From assembly GCA_021816935.1 (NCBI GenBank), contig JAKAWR010000001.1, positions 1-64,000 on the forward strand: 64,000 bases of DNA. The letters are read 5' to 3'. This document shows positions 17,125 to 26,420 of this stretch, piece after piece. The position numbers were made by a program, and so were the translations under genes. The notes under the pieces are model-generated. The model was not told where the DNA came from. It did no database searches and saw nothing but the letters and a program-made list of their open reading frames with translations. Each line of letters opens with the position of its first letter. The stretch's first letter is position 1. Source of the stretch: Actinomycetes bacterium. GTDB lineage: Bacteria > Actinomycetota > Acidimicrobiia > Acidimicrobiales > JAMCPL01.

Positions 17125-18609
17125 TCAGTCGTGTGCGAGCCGCCATCGGATGGCTGGGCAGGGTACCGCTGAACGGACGATCAGCGGTACGCTCGCGCCG
17201 CTACCCCCGATTGCCCCGGTTACCGTCCCGATGCGCTGCCCCGAATCCAACGTCCCGCACCGAAGCCTGTGGACATTCAGTTTCACCGATATCGACGGCA
17301 CCGCACCGGGCCAGCTTGCCAGAGAGATGCCCTTGGCCGTAGTCACCGGAACGCCACCGCGCTGCCAGGGAACCCGGATCTGGCCGTATTCATCACCCTG
17401 ATGAACGATGGTGTCCTCGCTCAGGAGCGGAGTAAGCGCGTTGATCAGGCGTAGGGCCACATCCTGGGCGGATCCGAGTGGGTCGATCCCTCCCTGGCCA
17501 GTGACAGCGGCGAGGACCGTGACGGGCAGGCCCCCAGCATTGCGTACGGCGGCCAGCACGACGACCCCCTGGGACCAGTTGGTGAAGCCGGACTTGATCC
17601 CGACAACCCCGTCCCGGCCGATCGCACTCACGTAGTTCTGAACCAGACCGGCAACCGGCAGGGTTACGGACGGCTCGTCGACGATGCTCCGGAATGCCGG
17701 GTTCCCCATGCACACCGAAGCGAGGCGCACCAGATCACCGGGCGTGCTGACCGATCCCGGGTCATAGCCGGAAGGATCCGCAAACCGGGTATTCGTAAGG
17801 CCGAGTGAAGCCGCCTCCCGGTTCATTCTGGCAACGAAGGCCGGTACGGATCCGCCGTCCCAGCGAGCGAGCGTATCCGCCAGATTGTTGGCCGAATGCA
17901 CGAGAAGTCCCTGGAGCACCTGGCGCTCCGTCAGCTTCTCACCATCCGACACCGGCACGTTGGATTCGTCGCGCAGTTCGTCCTCGTAGTTGATATCCAC
18001 GTCCTGCTGTGTCATCCTGATCTCCGGACCACCTGAACGGCCGGCGAGCGGGTGGTCGGCGAGGACGATGTCGGCAGTCATCATCTTCGTGACACTCGCT
18101 ATGGGAACAGCGTTGGAATCCCCCCCCGCTGCCACGAGCCCGACCCCCGCCAGTCCCACGGCTCCCCCGCCGGTCGCTGGCCAGGGTAGAGCGGCAAGCC
18201 TGCCGGGAGACACGCCGGCAACTACTGCAGGCAGCCGCTGCACATCGGGCCCGGAGAGTCGGTGCACCACGGCATCTGGAACCGGCGCGGCCATCCGGTC
18301 TGTCGCCACGACGGCAAGGCTCAATAGAATCCCCAGCACAACCAGCCGTGACCATTCCCGCCCAGCCACTGGCCTGCGTTGACCCGCTGACCCGGGTTGA
18401 GCCACTGGCCTGCGTTGACCCGCTGACCCGGGTTGAGCCACTGGCCTGCGTTGACCCGCTGACCCGGGTTGAGCCACTGGCCTGCGTTGACCCGCTGACC
18501 CGGGTTGCCGTCCCGGAGCGCGAACGGCCTGCGGCCCGCCGGTTTGCCGACGACGCGCGCCTGCAACTGCACCCACCGGCGTGTTCACGGCGTACACGTT
18601 TTCACGCAT
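17125..18609 (-). CDS. D-alanyl-D-alanine carboxypeptidase (peptidase S11) with N-terminal repeat
   Basis: 494 residues. The serine penicillin-binding motifs appear in order: SVTK (about 170), SANN (about 238) and KSG (about 339, standing for KTG). Around them are NLADTLARWDGGSV and the Asp-Pro-Ser-Gly-Tyr loop of DacA/DacB-type enzymes. It trims the terminal D-Ala from peptidoglycan stem peptides. A hydrophobic segment (RLVVLGILLSLAVVAT) at about 87-105 should export or anchor it. Before it, the cytoplasmic N-region holds four copies of a 12-residue unit (AQPGSAGQRRPV), encoded by a 36-bp tandem repeat. No leaderless box precedes ATG 18609; a TATGCT about 45 bases upstream could serve a leadered transcript. 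Confidence 0.87.
   Translation of the reverse strand: MRENVYAVNTPVGAVAGARRRQTGGPQAVRAPGRQPGSAGQRRPVAQPGSAGQRRPVAQPGSAGQRRPVAQPGSAGQRRPVAGREWSRLVVLGILLSLAVVATDRMAAPVPDAVVHRLSGPDVQRLPAVVAGVSPGRLAALPWPATGGGAVGLAGVGLVAAGGDSNAVPIASVTKMMTADIVLADHPLAGRSGGPEIRMTQQDVDINYEDELRDESNVPVSDGEKLTERQVLQGLLVHSANNLADTLARWDGGSVPAFVARMNREAASLGLTNTRFADPSGYDPGSVSTPGDLVRLASVCMGNPAFRSIVDEPSVTLPVAGLVQNYVSAIGRDGVVGIKSGFTNWSQGVVVLAAVRNAGGLPVTVLAAVTGQGGIDPLGSAQDVALRLINALTPLLSEDTIVHQGDEYGQIRVPWQRGGVPVTTAKGISLASWPGAVPSISVKLNVHRLRCGTLDSGQRIGTVTGAIGGSGASVPLIVRSAVPCPAIRWRLAHD
18365..18507. repeat. 36-bp tandem repeat, four copies
   Basis: Near-identical 36-bp units start at 18365, 18401, 18437 and 18473; the last ends one base short of identity at 18507. 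In frame on the minus strand each gives a 12-residue Pro/Arg/Gln-rich unit in the N-region of the carboxypeptidase. The sequence identity between units indicates recent expansion. Confidence 0.95.
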
Positions 18610-18821
18610 TGCGCCCTACACCGGTGTCCCGTTAGCCATGTACCGCAGAGCATAGCTTGTCACCGCTCCACCGGCAGGTATTGCTGGTCCGGCGCTGCGG
18701 CTGGCCCGACGGTCACCTCGCCCGGCGGCAGCGGTGCCCACATACTGACACCCGTGTAATTTATAATGATACACATGACTCCTCTGACGGATCGGGCCGC
18801 TGCTACCCCCAGGAGCTCTTG
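18610..18821. promoter_or_regulatory. Divergent promoter region between the carboxypeptidase and ftsK
   Basis: 212 bp without a gene. An AT-rich patch holds a perfect TATAAT at 18762-18767 on the plus strand, flanked by GTGTA at 18755-18759 and its complement TACAC at 18771-18775, a 5-bp dyad around the box. A start near 18774 would give ftsK a leader of about 48 bases. AGGAG lies seven bases before the ftsK ATG. No good -35 is seen. Confidence 0.5.
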
Positions 18822-21479
18822 ATGGCTACAGCTCCGGCGCGTGCCAGAAGGACCGGGCCCCTCAAACACAACAACGGCTCGGCTCCGCCGCGGGCCAACT
18901 CGCGACCAGGATCGTCACGGCGCAGGCAAGCCCCTCCGTCGAAGGGCGGGCAGGCATCCCGGCGTGGACGCCCCGCGCCGTCCAGGTCCCGGTCGTCCGT
19001 TGCTATCGCTGTCGCCGCCCCGAAAGGGCGCCAATCTACTGCGATCGGCACCGCGAAAGGACGCCGCGCCCCAACCTCTCCTGCCAGCCGGGAGGGTACA
19101 TCCGGCCCGATCGAGGTGAGCACAACTCATCGTCTCGCGATGGATGTCGGAGCGATAGGGTTGGGTACGATTTCCCTACTTGCCGCCATAGCTGTTTATG
19201 GGGGACCTCTCGGCCCTGCGGGCCACTACGTGCGTTCCGGTCTTGGCGACCTTCTCGGGGTAGCGCGTTTTGCCTTACCTCTAGCTGCCGCAGCGATCGC
19301 TCTCGCCATCCCGCGAACCGGAACCGGCAGAGCTGGTCGCCGCCAGCTCGTAGCGTGGTCGATGATCGTCGTCGCCGTCTCGGGACTCTCCGACGTGGCG
19401 GCAGGTCTTCCCGGCCTCACAGCATCGCAGCGCGTCCATGCGGGTTCGGGGGGCTGGACAGGGGTCGCCCTCGGCGGTTCGCTGCGGGCTGGCATGGGCA
19501 ACGCCGGCGCCGTTACCGTGCTCGTAGCGCTTGCCCTCGGAGGGATCCTTCTCGCGGGCGGGCGACCAATCAGGGAGCTTGTTCGCAGCACGTGCCGCAC
19601 ATGGTCGCGACTGACCGTCCCCCCTGCCAGCGACGCCTCCGCGTTGACACCGCCTGGGATGCCCCCCGGCGACGAACCCTCCCGTCACGTGGAATCTCCC
19701 TTGGACGCAGCGATGCCGTCCGGTACCGAACTGTGGCCGGAAACCGGGGACATCGCTGGCGTGGCCGGCATCCCGGGTCGTGATCGAACCTCTCCAGACT
19801 TTATGGATCCATCGGGGGCAGTACGGCGCCAGGACGGCACGGGCGGCTCGGTCTCAACGGACGGCGTAGGATCCTCTAACGACCTTGGCATTCCCTATGG
19901 CGAAGGCGCCCCCGGCACCTTCGTACCGACCGCCATCGAGGATATCCAGGGACAGTTCTGGCGTGACGGCGATACCGGTGCTCCTTCAGGCGGCGCGCAC
20001 AGTTCCCCGGTCCGCCCCGGAGGGCACCCGCAATGGCGGCTGCCCCCGCTGAGCCTGCTTGCCCGGTCCAAGCCGGTGACCCTCGACAAGCGCGAGGTCG
20101 AGGCAATCGGCCGCTCCCTTGTGGCGACGCTCTCCTCTCACGGAGTTGACACGAGACTCTCCGGCTTCACCGTAGGTCCCACGGTTACCCGCTTCGAGCT
20201 CGAGTTGGGGCCAGGGGTGAAGGTGGCCCGCGTGACGAGCCTTTCCAAGGACATCGCATACGCCCTCGCATCCCCTGACGTCAGGATACTCGCTCCGATA
20301 CCTGGCAAGTCAGCAATAGGCATCGAGGCGCCCAACCGTGAACGCGAGCTCGTGACACTCGGCGATCTCTACTACGGCAAGGACTCAGGGAAGGTATCGC
20401 ACCCGCTCAGTGTTCCGATCGGTCGGGACATCTCCGGCCGCTCGGTGCTGGTCAACCTGGCCGACATGCCCCACGTACTGATCTCGGGAGCCACCGGATC
20501 CGGGAAGTCCTCCTGCATCAACTCGCTTCTGACCGCACTCGTCCTCAAAGCCTCTCCGGACCAGTTGCGCCTGATTCTCGTCGACCCGAAGCGCGTTGAG
20601 CTCGGTCCATACAGCGGGTTGCCGCACCTGCTCACCGATGTCGTCGTCGACCCGCGGAAGGCGGCAAATGCCCTAGCCTGGGCAGTGGCGGAGATGGACA
20701 GGCGCTACGAGTTGCTTGCTGGGATCGGCGCCCGTGACATCACGGGTTACAACGAGGCCGCCCTGTTCCAGAGCGGCAACGAGGACGCAGCTGATCTCGA
20801 GCCGCTCCCCTTTATCGTCGTCGTCGTCGATGAGCTGAACGACTTGATGATGGTCGCCGCCCGGGACGTGGAGGATTCCGTCTGCAGGATTGCCCAGATG
20901 GCGCGTGCAGTCGGCGTCCATCTGGTGCTGGCAACCCAGCGCCCATCGGTCGATGTAATCACCGGCGTGATAAAGGCGAACATACCCTCGCGAATGGCTT
21001 TTGCCGTCTCGTCACTGGCTGACAGCCGGGTTATCCTCGATGCACCCGGCGCCGAGCGCCTGGTAAGCAAGGGCGACATGCTCATGGTCACCGCATCCTC
21101 GTCCGTTCCCCGTCGAGTCCAGGGTGCCTGGGTAGGCCCCGAGGAGGTGCGGGCTGTAGTGGCCCACTGGAGGCGGCAGAAGGACGCGGAGTACGTAGCG
21201 GGTATCGATGGCACGAGCAGCGAGGGCGTTGCCGCCAAGGAGACCGGCGACGACGACGAGCTCTTCGGTGCCGCTATGGAGCTCGTGGTCAACGCCCAGC
21301 TTGGCTCGACCTCTATGCTCCAGCGCAAGTTGAAGGTCGGCTTCGCGCGGGCCGGACGGCTTATGGATCTCCTCGAGCGTAAGGGCGTCGTGGGTCCTTC
21401 TGAGGGCTCCAAGGCCCGTGCCGTTCTCATGACCCCTGACGAGCTCGTGGATATGCGCTCCCGCGCTCCCGAAAGTTGA
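18822..21479 (+). CDS. ftsK: DNA translocase FtsK/SpoIIIE
   Basis: 885 residues from ATG 18822. A basic N-terminal extension precedes about four membrane helices (LDVGAIGLGTISLLAAIAVY onward, residues 105-255). A disordered linker (about 260-410) leads to the alpha domain (GVDTRLSGFTVGPTVTRFEL) and the RecA-like motor with Walker A GATGSGKSS (about 556) and Walker B VVVVDELND (about 666). The C-terminal gamma winged helix (GSTSMLQRKLKVGFARAG) reads KOPS-like DNA. It pumps chromosomal DNA at the septum and activates Xer recombination; an xerC lies at 46.4-47.3 kb. The frame is open to 18657, but the AGGAG and the AT-rich promoter favour 18822. Confidence 0.94.
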   Translation: MATAPARARRTGPLKHNNGSAPPRANSRPGSSRRRQAPPSKGGQASRRGRPAPSRSRSSVAIAVAAPKGRQSTAIGTAKGRRAPTSPASREGTSGPIEVSTTHRLAMDVGAIGLGTISLLAAIAVYGGPLGPAGHYVRSGLGDLLGVARFALPLAAAAIALAIPRTGTGRAGRRQLVAWSMIVVAVSGLSDVAAGLPGLTASQRVHAGSGGWTGVALGGSLRAGMGNAGAVTVLVALALGGILLAGGRPIRELVRSTCRTWSRLTVPPASDASALTPPGMPPGDEPSRHVESPLDAAMPSGTELWPETGDIAGVAGIPGRDRTSPDFMDPSGAVRRQDGTGGSVSTDGVGSSNDLGIPYGEGAPGTFVPTAIEDIQGQFWRDGDTGAPSGGAHSSPVRPGGHPQWRLPPLSLLARSKPVTLDKREVEAIGRSLVATLSSHGVDTRLSGFTVGPTVTRFELELGPGVKVARVTSLSKDIAYALASPDVRILAPIPGKSAIGIEAPNRERELVTLGDLYYGKDSGKVSHPLSVPIGRDISGRSVLVNLADMPHVLISGATGSGKSSCINSLLTALVLKASPDQLRLILVDPKRVELGPYSGLPHLLTDVVVDPRKAANALAWAVAEMDRRYELLAGIGARDITGYNEAALFQSGNEDAADLEPLPFIVVVVDELNDLMMVAARDVEDSVCRIAQMARAVGVHLVLATQRPSVDVITGVIKANIPSRMAFAVSSLADSRVILDAPGAERLVSKGDMLMVTASSSVPRRVQGAWVGPEEVRAVVAHWRRQKDAEYVAGIDGTSSEGVAAKETGDDDELFGAAMELVVNAQLGSTSMLQRKLKVGFARAGRLMDLLERKGVVGPSEGSKARAVLMTPDELVDMRSRAPES

Positions 21480-21695
21480 CATCCCCAGCGGATAGGGTTG
21501 CCGGCCGAAGGAGCGTTGGGCCGCGGCCTTCCTCGGAGGGTGGTCGTGCTTCGCCATGCCTTCCTTTCGACGGTACAGCGGACCTTCTCGTCCACCGGTG
21601 TCTGCCTCACTCGGATGTCCGCGGGCCTTCGTCGCGCCGGGGGTACTCGCGACCGCCGATCCTGAGCGTGCCGGTGCCGGTTGTAGGGTGGATCC
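21480..21695. other. 216-bp gap between ftsK and miaB; leaderless miaB promoter at its end
   Basis: No gene is supported. Several GC-rich inverted repeats (for example GGCCGCGGCC near 21520) could end ftsK transcription, but no U-tract follows. The only clear signal is the -10 box just before miaB. Confidence 0.4.
21684..21689 (+). promoter_or_regulatory. -10 box TAGGGT of a leaderless miaB promoter
   Basis: TAGGGT, six bases (GGATCC), then GTG 21696. It would drive the miaB-miaA-dapF-hflX-aminotransferase operon. Confidence 0.55.
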
Positions 21696-23141
21696 GTGGC
21701 ACGCACCTTCCGTATCCGGAGCTTCGGATGCCAGATGAACGAGCACGACTCGGCGCGGGTTGCGGGCCTTCTCGAGTCCCACGGGCTCGAGCCCGCCGGC
21801 GAAGTACCGTCTGCTGATGTCCTGTTCGTGAATACCTGCTGCATCCGGGAGAACGCGGACAACAAGCTCTACGGTTACCTGGGGCAGCTCAAGAGCCTGC
21901 GTGAAGCCAACCCGGCAATGCGTATCGTTGTCGGCGGCTGCCTGGCACAGCGAGAGGGAGCGGCGGTGCTCGAGCGGGCTCCTTTCGTTGACGTGGTCGT
22001 GGGTACGCACAACCTCGGGGCCATCCCCGGACTGTTGGAGCAACGGGAGCGCGACGGATTGCCGGCTGTCGAGATACTCGGCGGAGTCTCGGCGTCGAAG
22101 AGGGTGAGCCTTCGGGTGGCGCCCCGGGAGATCGGCGAACCGGTGTGGAACCTCCCTCCCGCGACCGAACAGCGGTTCTCGGCGTTCGTGAGCATACAGC
22201 AGGGTTGCAACAACTCATGCACCTTCTGCACGGTCCCTATGGTCCGTGGCGGCGAGGTGAGCCGGCCAATGGAGAGCATTGTCGAGGAGGTCGAGGCTCT
22301 GGCGGTGACCGGGGTCACCGAGGTGACCCTGCTCGGCCAGAACGTGAACTCTTATGGCAGGGACATTACGGGGCGCTCTCCGCTGTTCGCGGAGCTGCTG
22401 GCGCGCGTTGGGAGCGTCGAGGGCGTGAGAAGGATCAGGTTCACGAGCCCGCATCCGAAGGACTTGCGCCCGGAGACGGTCGAGGCGATGGCCGAAGTGG
22501 AGAGCGTGTGCGAGCAGCTGCATCTGCCGCTGCAGTCCGGGTCGGACACGGTGCTTGCCAGGATGCACAGGGGTTACACGGCCGCTCGATACCTGGAGAA
22601 GCTGGCAAGCGCTCGAGCGGTGATCCCGGATCTCGGAGTCACGACCGACTTGATCGTGGGGTTTCCCGGAGAGACGGAAGACGAGTTCGCCTGCACGCTG
22701 GAGGTCGTTGCGGAGGCGTTTTACGACTCTGCCTACACCTTTAATTTCTCACCCCGCCCGGGCACGCCTGCAGCGGGGATGGCGGGGGAGTTTGTCGACC
22801 CGGCCGTCGTGCGGGATCGTTTCACCAGGCTTCTGGCGGTCGTGGAGAGAGCGGCGCTGCAGCATAATGAGTCCCGTATCGGCATGATCGAGGAGGTTCT
22901 GGTGGAGCGGGTCGCGGACGCGCCGGCTGCCGTCGGCCGCACGCGGCAGGGAAAGCTTGTTCACTTCGCCGTCTCAGCTGCGGGCCGCGTCGGTAGCAGC
23001 AGCCTATCGGGAGATGCTGAAGAGTCCAGCGCGGATAACCTGTCCGGCGGTGTCGCGGCCGTGTCGGCTGGCGATTATATAACGGTCAGGATCACCGGAG
23101 CCGGTCCCCATCACCTGAAGGGCATGCTGGCCGGGGCGTGA
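21696..23141 (+). CDS. miaB: tRNA-2-methylthio-N6-dimethylallyladenosine synthase
   Basis: 481 residues. The N-terminal UPF0004 domain has its three cluster cysteines (GCQMNEHDS, VNTCCIREN, VGGCLAQRE). The radical-SAM triad GCNNSCTFC lies at about 170-177, and a C-terminal TRAM domain carries a roughly 20-residue Ser/Asp-rich insertion. It adds the 2-methylthio group to i6A37 in tRNA, the step after MiaA, encoded by the next gene with a GTGA overlap. VNTCCIRENADNKLYGYLGQ distinguishes it from the related RimO and MtaB. Confidence 0.95.
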   Translation: MARTFRIRSFGCQMNEHDSARVAGLLESHGLEPAGEVPSADVLFVNTCCIRENADNKLYGYLGQLKSLREANPAMRIVVGGCLAQREGAAVLERAPFVDVVVGTHNLGAIPGLLEQRERDGLPAVEILGGVSASKRVSLRVAPREIGEPVWNLPPATEQRFSAFVSIQQGCNNSCTFCTVPMVRGGEVSRPMESIVEEVEALAVTGVTEVTLLGQNVNSYGRDITGRSPLFAELLARVGSVEGVRRIRFTSPHPKDLRPETVEAMAEVESVCEQLHLPLQSGSDTVLARMHRGYTAARYLEKLASARAVIPDLGVTTDLIVGFPGETEDEFACTLEVVAEAFYDSAYTFNFSPRPGTPAAGMAGEFVDPAVVRDRFTRLLAVVERAALQHNESRIGMIEEVLVERVADAPAAVGRTRQGKLVHFAVSAAGRVGSSSLSGDAEESSADNLSGGVAAVSAGDYITVRITGAGPHHLKGMLAGA

Positions 23142-24130
23142 CCGGGCCTCACCTGGCCCTGGTGGGCCCGAGCGGATCAGGCAAGAGCCGTCTCGCCTTC
23201 GATCTTGCCCGGCGCTGCGGCGACGTGGAGATCGTCTCGGTCGACTCGATGTGCGTATATCGCTACATGGACATCGGTACGGCCAAACCGCCCCCGTCCG
23301 AACGGGACGCGGTCCCGCATCACCTGCTAGACGTGGCCTTCCCATGGGAGGAGTACACGGTTGCCCGCTTCGGGCAGGCGGCGCTGGCGGCGCTGGCGGA
23401 TATCGAGGCAAGGGGACGGCGCGCGATCTTTGCCGGGGGTACGGGGCTGTACCTTCGTGCGGTGGTAGACGGCCTCGAGATACCGCCAAGGTACCCGCCG
23501 ATCGCTGGACAGCTGAGCGAGGAGGCTGAAGGTCCATCGGGAGCGGCGGAGCTGTATTCCAGGCTGTGCGAGCTGGATCCGCTAGCTGCGGAGAGGATCC
23601 TGCCCGGGAACGTACGGCGCGTAGTGCGTGCGCTGGAGGTTACGCTCGGCAGCGGGAGGCCGTTCTCGTCGTTCGGTCCGGGGCTCATGGAGTACAAGGC
23701 GAATTCCCGGTTTGCGATGGTGGGTATTCCCCTTGTGGACCGAGCCCGGTACGATGAGATTATCGCTCAAAGGTTCGTTTCATGGATGGAGGCAGGGCTG
23801 CTTGACGAGGTGCGCATGCTGGCGTCGCTTCCGCAGGGGTTGTCCCGTACGGCGCGCCAGGCGCTCGGTTACCGGGAGTTGCTCGCACATCTGGAAGGGC
23901 GTCTTACCCTCGACGAGGCGATCGACTCTGCGGTTGCCCGGACGCGGGATTACGGGCGGAGGCAGTGGTCGTGGTTCAGGCGTGACCCGAGGATCACCTG
24001 GCTGGACAGCTCTGGCGACCTCGCGTGCCAGGTGATCAATCTCTGGCGGGAAGCGCCGACGCCTGAAGGATCACAGGCGGCCAAGAGTTTGCGGCGACAA
24101 CTCCCGGATGCGTTGGTGACGACGCTGTGA
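23138..24130 (+). CDS. miaA: tRNA dimethylallyltransferase
   Basis: 330 residues. P-loop GPSGSGKS (10-17), the DSMCVYRYMDIGTAKP block, the HHLLDVAFPWEEYTVARF substrate loop and the late RQALGYRELLAHLEG signature all match MiaA. It transfers dimethylallyl from DMAPP to A37 of tRNAs reading UNN codons. DMAPP would come from the MEP pathway, two enzymes of which (dxr, ispG) are at 48-52 kb. Both ends overlap neighbours by 4 bp. Confidence 0.95.
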   Translation: MTGPHLALVGPSGSGKSRLAFDLARRCGDVEIVSVDSMCVYRYMDIGTAKPPPSERDAVPHHLLDVAFPWEEYTVARFGQAALAALADIEARGRRAIFAGGTGLYLRAVVDGLEIPPRYPPIAGQLSEEAEGPSGAAELYSRLCELDPLAAERILPGNVRRVVRALEVTLGSGRPFSSFGPGLMEYKANSRFAMVGIPLVDRARYDEIIAQRFVSWMEAGLLDEVRMLASLPQGLSRTARQALGYRELLAHLEGRLTLDEAIDSAVARTRDYGRRQWSWFRRDPRITWLDSSGDLACQVINLWREAPTPEGSQAAKSLRRQLPDALVTTL

Positions 24131-25257
24131 GGACGTGGCAGATGCTCGAGGCGCCACAACCGGATGCCGGGGCTTCTCAGGGAGCGGGAACCAGGCCGGT
24201 GGTCATTCTCAGGAAACACGAGGGGAACGGCAACGACTTCCTCGTGCTATTCGATCCCCGGCGCGACGAGGCCATTGGGGAGGGGTTGGTTCGGTGGGTC
24301 TGCGATCGGAGGCTCGGGGTGGGTGCGGACGGCCTGATCAGGGTGAGCATTCCGGAGGCGTCCGGGTCTGACCTCGAGGCGTTTACGGATCGTATTGTCG
24401 CAGCCAGCCGGGTGGACGACTCGGAAGTTTCGCACGTGCGGGTGCGGATGGAACTGTGGAACGCAGACGGCTCCAGAGGAGAGATGAGCGGCAACGGCAT
24501 TCGCTGCCTAGCTCAGGCGGTGTACCTGACGTTTGCCGTGGCAACCGGGGCCCGTGATGGTACGGCCGCCGCTCAAGAGGGTGGCACCGGTGATTCCGGG
24601 TCGATTAGTCGCATGATTGCCGGCCGCGGCTATCCGGATCCGTTGAGGCTGGTAGTCGAGACGGGTGCGGGAGAGCGGAACGTTACCTACAGCCACGGTG
24701 ACTTCCCGGGCGAGGGCTTTGCCGTGGCCGGGATGGGTACCGTGCGGATCACCGAGGAACTTCCCGTGGATCGGGAGGCGATCCTCCGGGCCACGGAGAG
24801 GCGCCCTTTCTTCGCCAATGTGGGCAATCCGCATCTCGTGCTCTGGGGCGGTCCCGCCTTCGAGGACGAGCTCGAGGAGGTCGAGGGCAAAGTGGCCCAC
24901 CTGTTTCACGGAGGGGTGAACATCGAGCTTTGCTGGGAGATCGACGCAGGGGGCGCGCAGGCGGTCGAGATGGTTGTTTTCGAGAGAGGCGCGGGCCGCA
25001 CGCTGTCGTGCGGGACGGGAGCGGTGGCCGTGGCCGCCGCCGCCAGGTTGGTGGGAGCCGGGGGACCGGACGTTGTCATCAAGAGCGAGGGGGGGCTGGC
25101 CGAGGTGGGTCTCGCCGATGATGGTAGTGCTACCCTGTCGGGGCCGGTGAGAGAGGTTGCCGTTGTGGATATCAGCCGGGCGGTTCTCGAGGCGAGGGTG
25201 GACCCACTGATGGGGGAGGCGGGCAGGGCGGATCTCGGGGATGGACACGTGCCGTGA
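24127..25257 (+). CDS. dapF: Diaminopimelate epimerase with internal insertion
   Basis: 376 residues; DapF is usually about 275-300. HEGNGNDFLV, the first catalytic Cys in SGNGIRCLAQ (about 126), NVGNPHLVLW, and the second Cys in LSCGTGAVAVAA (about 293) are all present, so the enzyme should be active. It converts LL- to meso-diaminopimelate for lysine and peptidoglycan. Extra length comes from an N-terminal 26 residues and two insertions, one acidic near residues 75-100 and one Gly/Ala-rich at about 140-165. Starts GTG overlapping miaA and ends overlapping hflX. Confidence 0.93.
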   Translation: MRTWQMLEAPQPDAGASQGAGTRPVVILRKHEGNGNDFLVLFDPRRDEAIGEGLVRWVCDRRLGVGADGLIRVSIPEASGSDLEAFTDRIVAASRVDDSEVSHVRVRMELWNADGSRGEMSGNGIRCLAQAVYLTFAVATGARDGTAAAQEGGTGDSGSISRMIAGRGYPDPLRLVVETGAGERNVTYSHGDFPGEGFAVAGMGTVRITEELPVDREAILRATERRPFFANVGNPHLVLWGGPAFEDELEEVEGKVAHLFHGGVNIELCWEIDAGGAQAVEMVVFERGAGRTLSCGTGAVAVAAAARLVGAGGPDVVIKSEGGLAEVGLADDGSATLSGPVREVAVVDISRAVLEARVDPLMGEAGRADLGDGHVP

Positions 25258-26420
25258 CCGCGCTCATCGAGCGTGAAGTCCCGGAGAAGATCCTGCTCGT
25301 CGGGGTCGAGCTGCCCCAGGTGCGCGGCCGGGACGTGGACGAGAGCCTGGACGAGCTGGCGCAGCTCGTCGAGACGGCAGGCGCGGCAGTGGTGGGGAGG
25401 ATGGTGCAGCGCCGGGATCGGCCGGACCCGGCGACCTATGTCGGGCGGGGCAAGGTCGAGGAGCTGCACGTGGTTTCGGAGCAGCTGGACGTGGACACGG
25501 TTGTCTTCGATTGCGAGCTGAGCCCGGCCCAGCAGTGGAACTTGGAGAAGGTGCTGAGGAGGAGCGCGATCGATCGCTGCGCGGTCGTACTCGACATCTT
25601 TGCCCAGAATGCCAAGAGCAGGGAGGGCCGGATACAGGTCGAGCTGGCGCAGCTTCGCTACCGCCTGCCAAGGTTGAGGGGCAAGGGACTGAGCCTGTCC
25701 CAGCAGGCCGGAGGGATCGGGACGCGCGGTCCCGGTGAGACGCGCCTCGAAGTTGACAGGCGCCGGCTACTTCAGAGGATCGGTCACCTGGAGAGGGAGC
25801 TCAAGGCACTAGACGCGACCCGAAGGAGCCAGAGGAGGCTTCGCCACCGGACGGACCAAAACCTGGTCACACTTGTCGGCTATACGAACGCCGGCAAGTC
25901 GTCGGTCATGAACGTGCTGACCGGGGCCGGGGTCGAGGTGGACAGCAGGCTTTTCTCGACACTGGATCCCAGGACCAGGCGGCTCTCCCTGCCGGGGGGG
26001 TCGAGCGTGCTGCTTTCAGACACCGTCGGGTTCGTGAGAAGCCTCCCCGTACAGCTACTGGATGCGTTCCGGTCTACCCTGGAGGTTGCGACGGAAGCCG
26101 ATGCGTTACTGCATGTCGTCGACGGATCACACCCGGATGCGCGTGAGAGGATTGATGTCGTTGAAAAGGTGCTGTTCCAGATCGGGGCTGGCGAGCTACC
26201 GCGGCTTCTGGTCGTTAACAAGGCTGATCTGGACCGGAAACGGGCTATGGCCATTGCAAGGAGCGCGCAGCGGTCGGTTGTCGTATCGGCTGTTACGGGG
26301 ACGGGGATGGGAGCCCTGGTTGCCGCTCTCCGCGGGTTTTTCGACGGTGCGGGCGCCGGATTCGGGGTCGGATACCGCGTGAATATACCCATGGCGGAAG
26401 AGGCGTCCGGTGGTTGCTGA
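25254..26420 (+). CDS. hflX: GTPase HflX
   Basis: 388 residues. The N-terminal HflX domain (DPATYVGRGKVEEL, VVFDCELSPAQQWNLE) precedes the Gly-rich GKGLSLSQQAGGIGTRGPGE segment. The GTPase domain has G1 GYTNAGKS (about 208), G3 DTVGFVRSLP and G4 NKAD. HflX binds the 50S subunit and splits stalled ribosomes. It sits in the miaB-miaA-dapF operon, a common miaA-hflX pairing. Confidence 0.95.
   Translation: MTALIEREVPEKILLVGVELPQVRGRDVDESLDELAQLVETAGAAVVGRMVQRRDRPDPATYVGRGKVEELHVVSEQLDVDTVVFDCELSPAQQWNLEKVLRRSAIDRCAVVLDIFAQNAKSREGRIQVELAQLRYRLPRLRGKGLSLSQQAGGIGTRGPGETRLEVDRRRLLQRIGHLERELKALDATRRSQRRLRHRTDQNLVTLVGYTNAGKSSVMNVLTGAGVEVDSRLFSTLDPRTRRLSLPGGSSVLLSDTVGFVRSLPVQLLDAFRSTLEVATEADALLHVVDGSHPDARERIDVVEKVLFQIGAGELPRLLVVNKADLDRKRAMAIARSAQRSVVVSAVTGTGMGALVAALRGFFDGAGAGFGVGYRVNIPMAEEASGGC

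Noticed and set aside
18657-18821. Longer ftsK start at 18657
   Set aside because: The extra 55 codons cover the AT-rich promoter patch; ATG 18822 has a good AGGAG.
21476-21817. 113-codon frame between ftsK and miaB
   Set aside because: Overlaps the conserved miaB N-terminus and has shadow composition.
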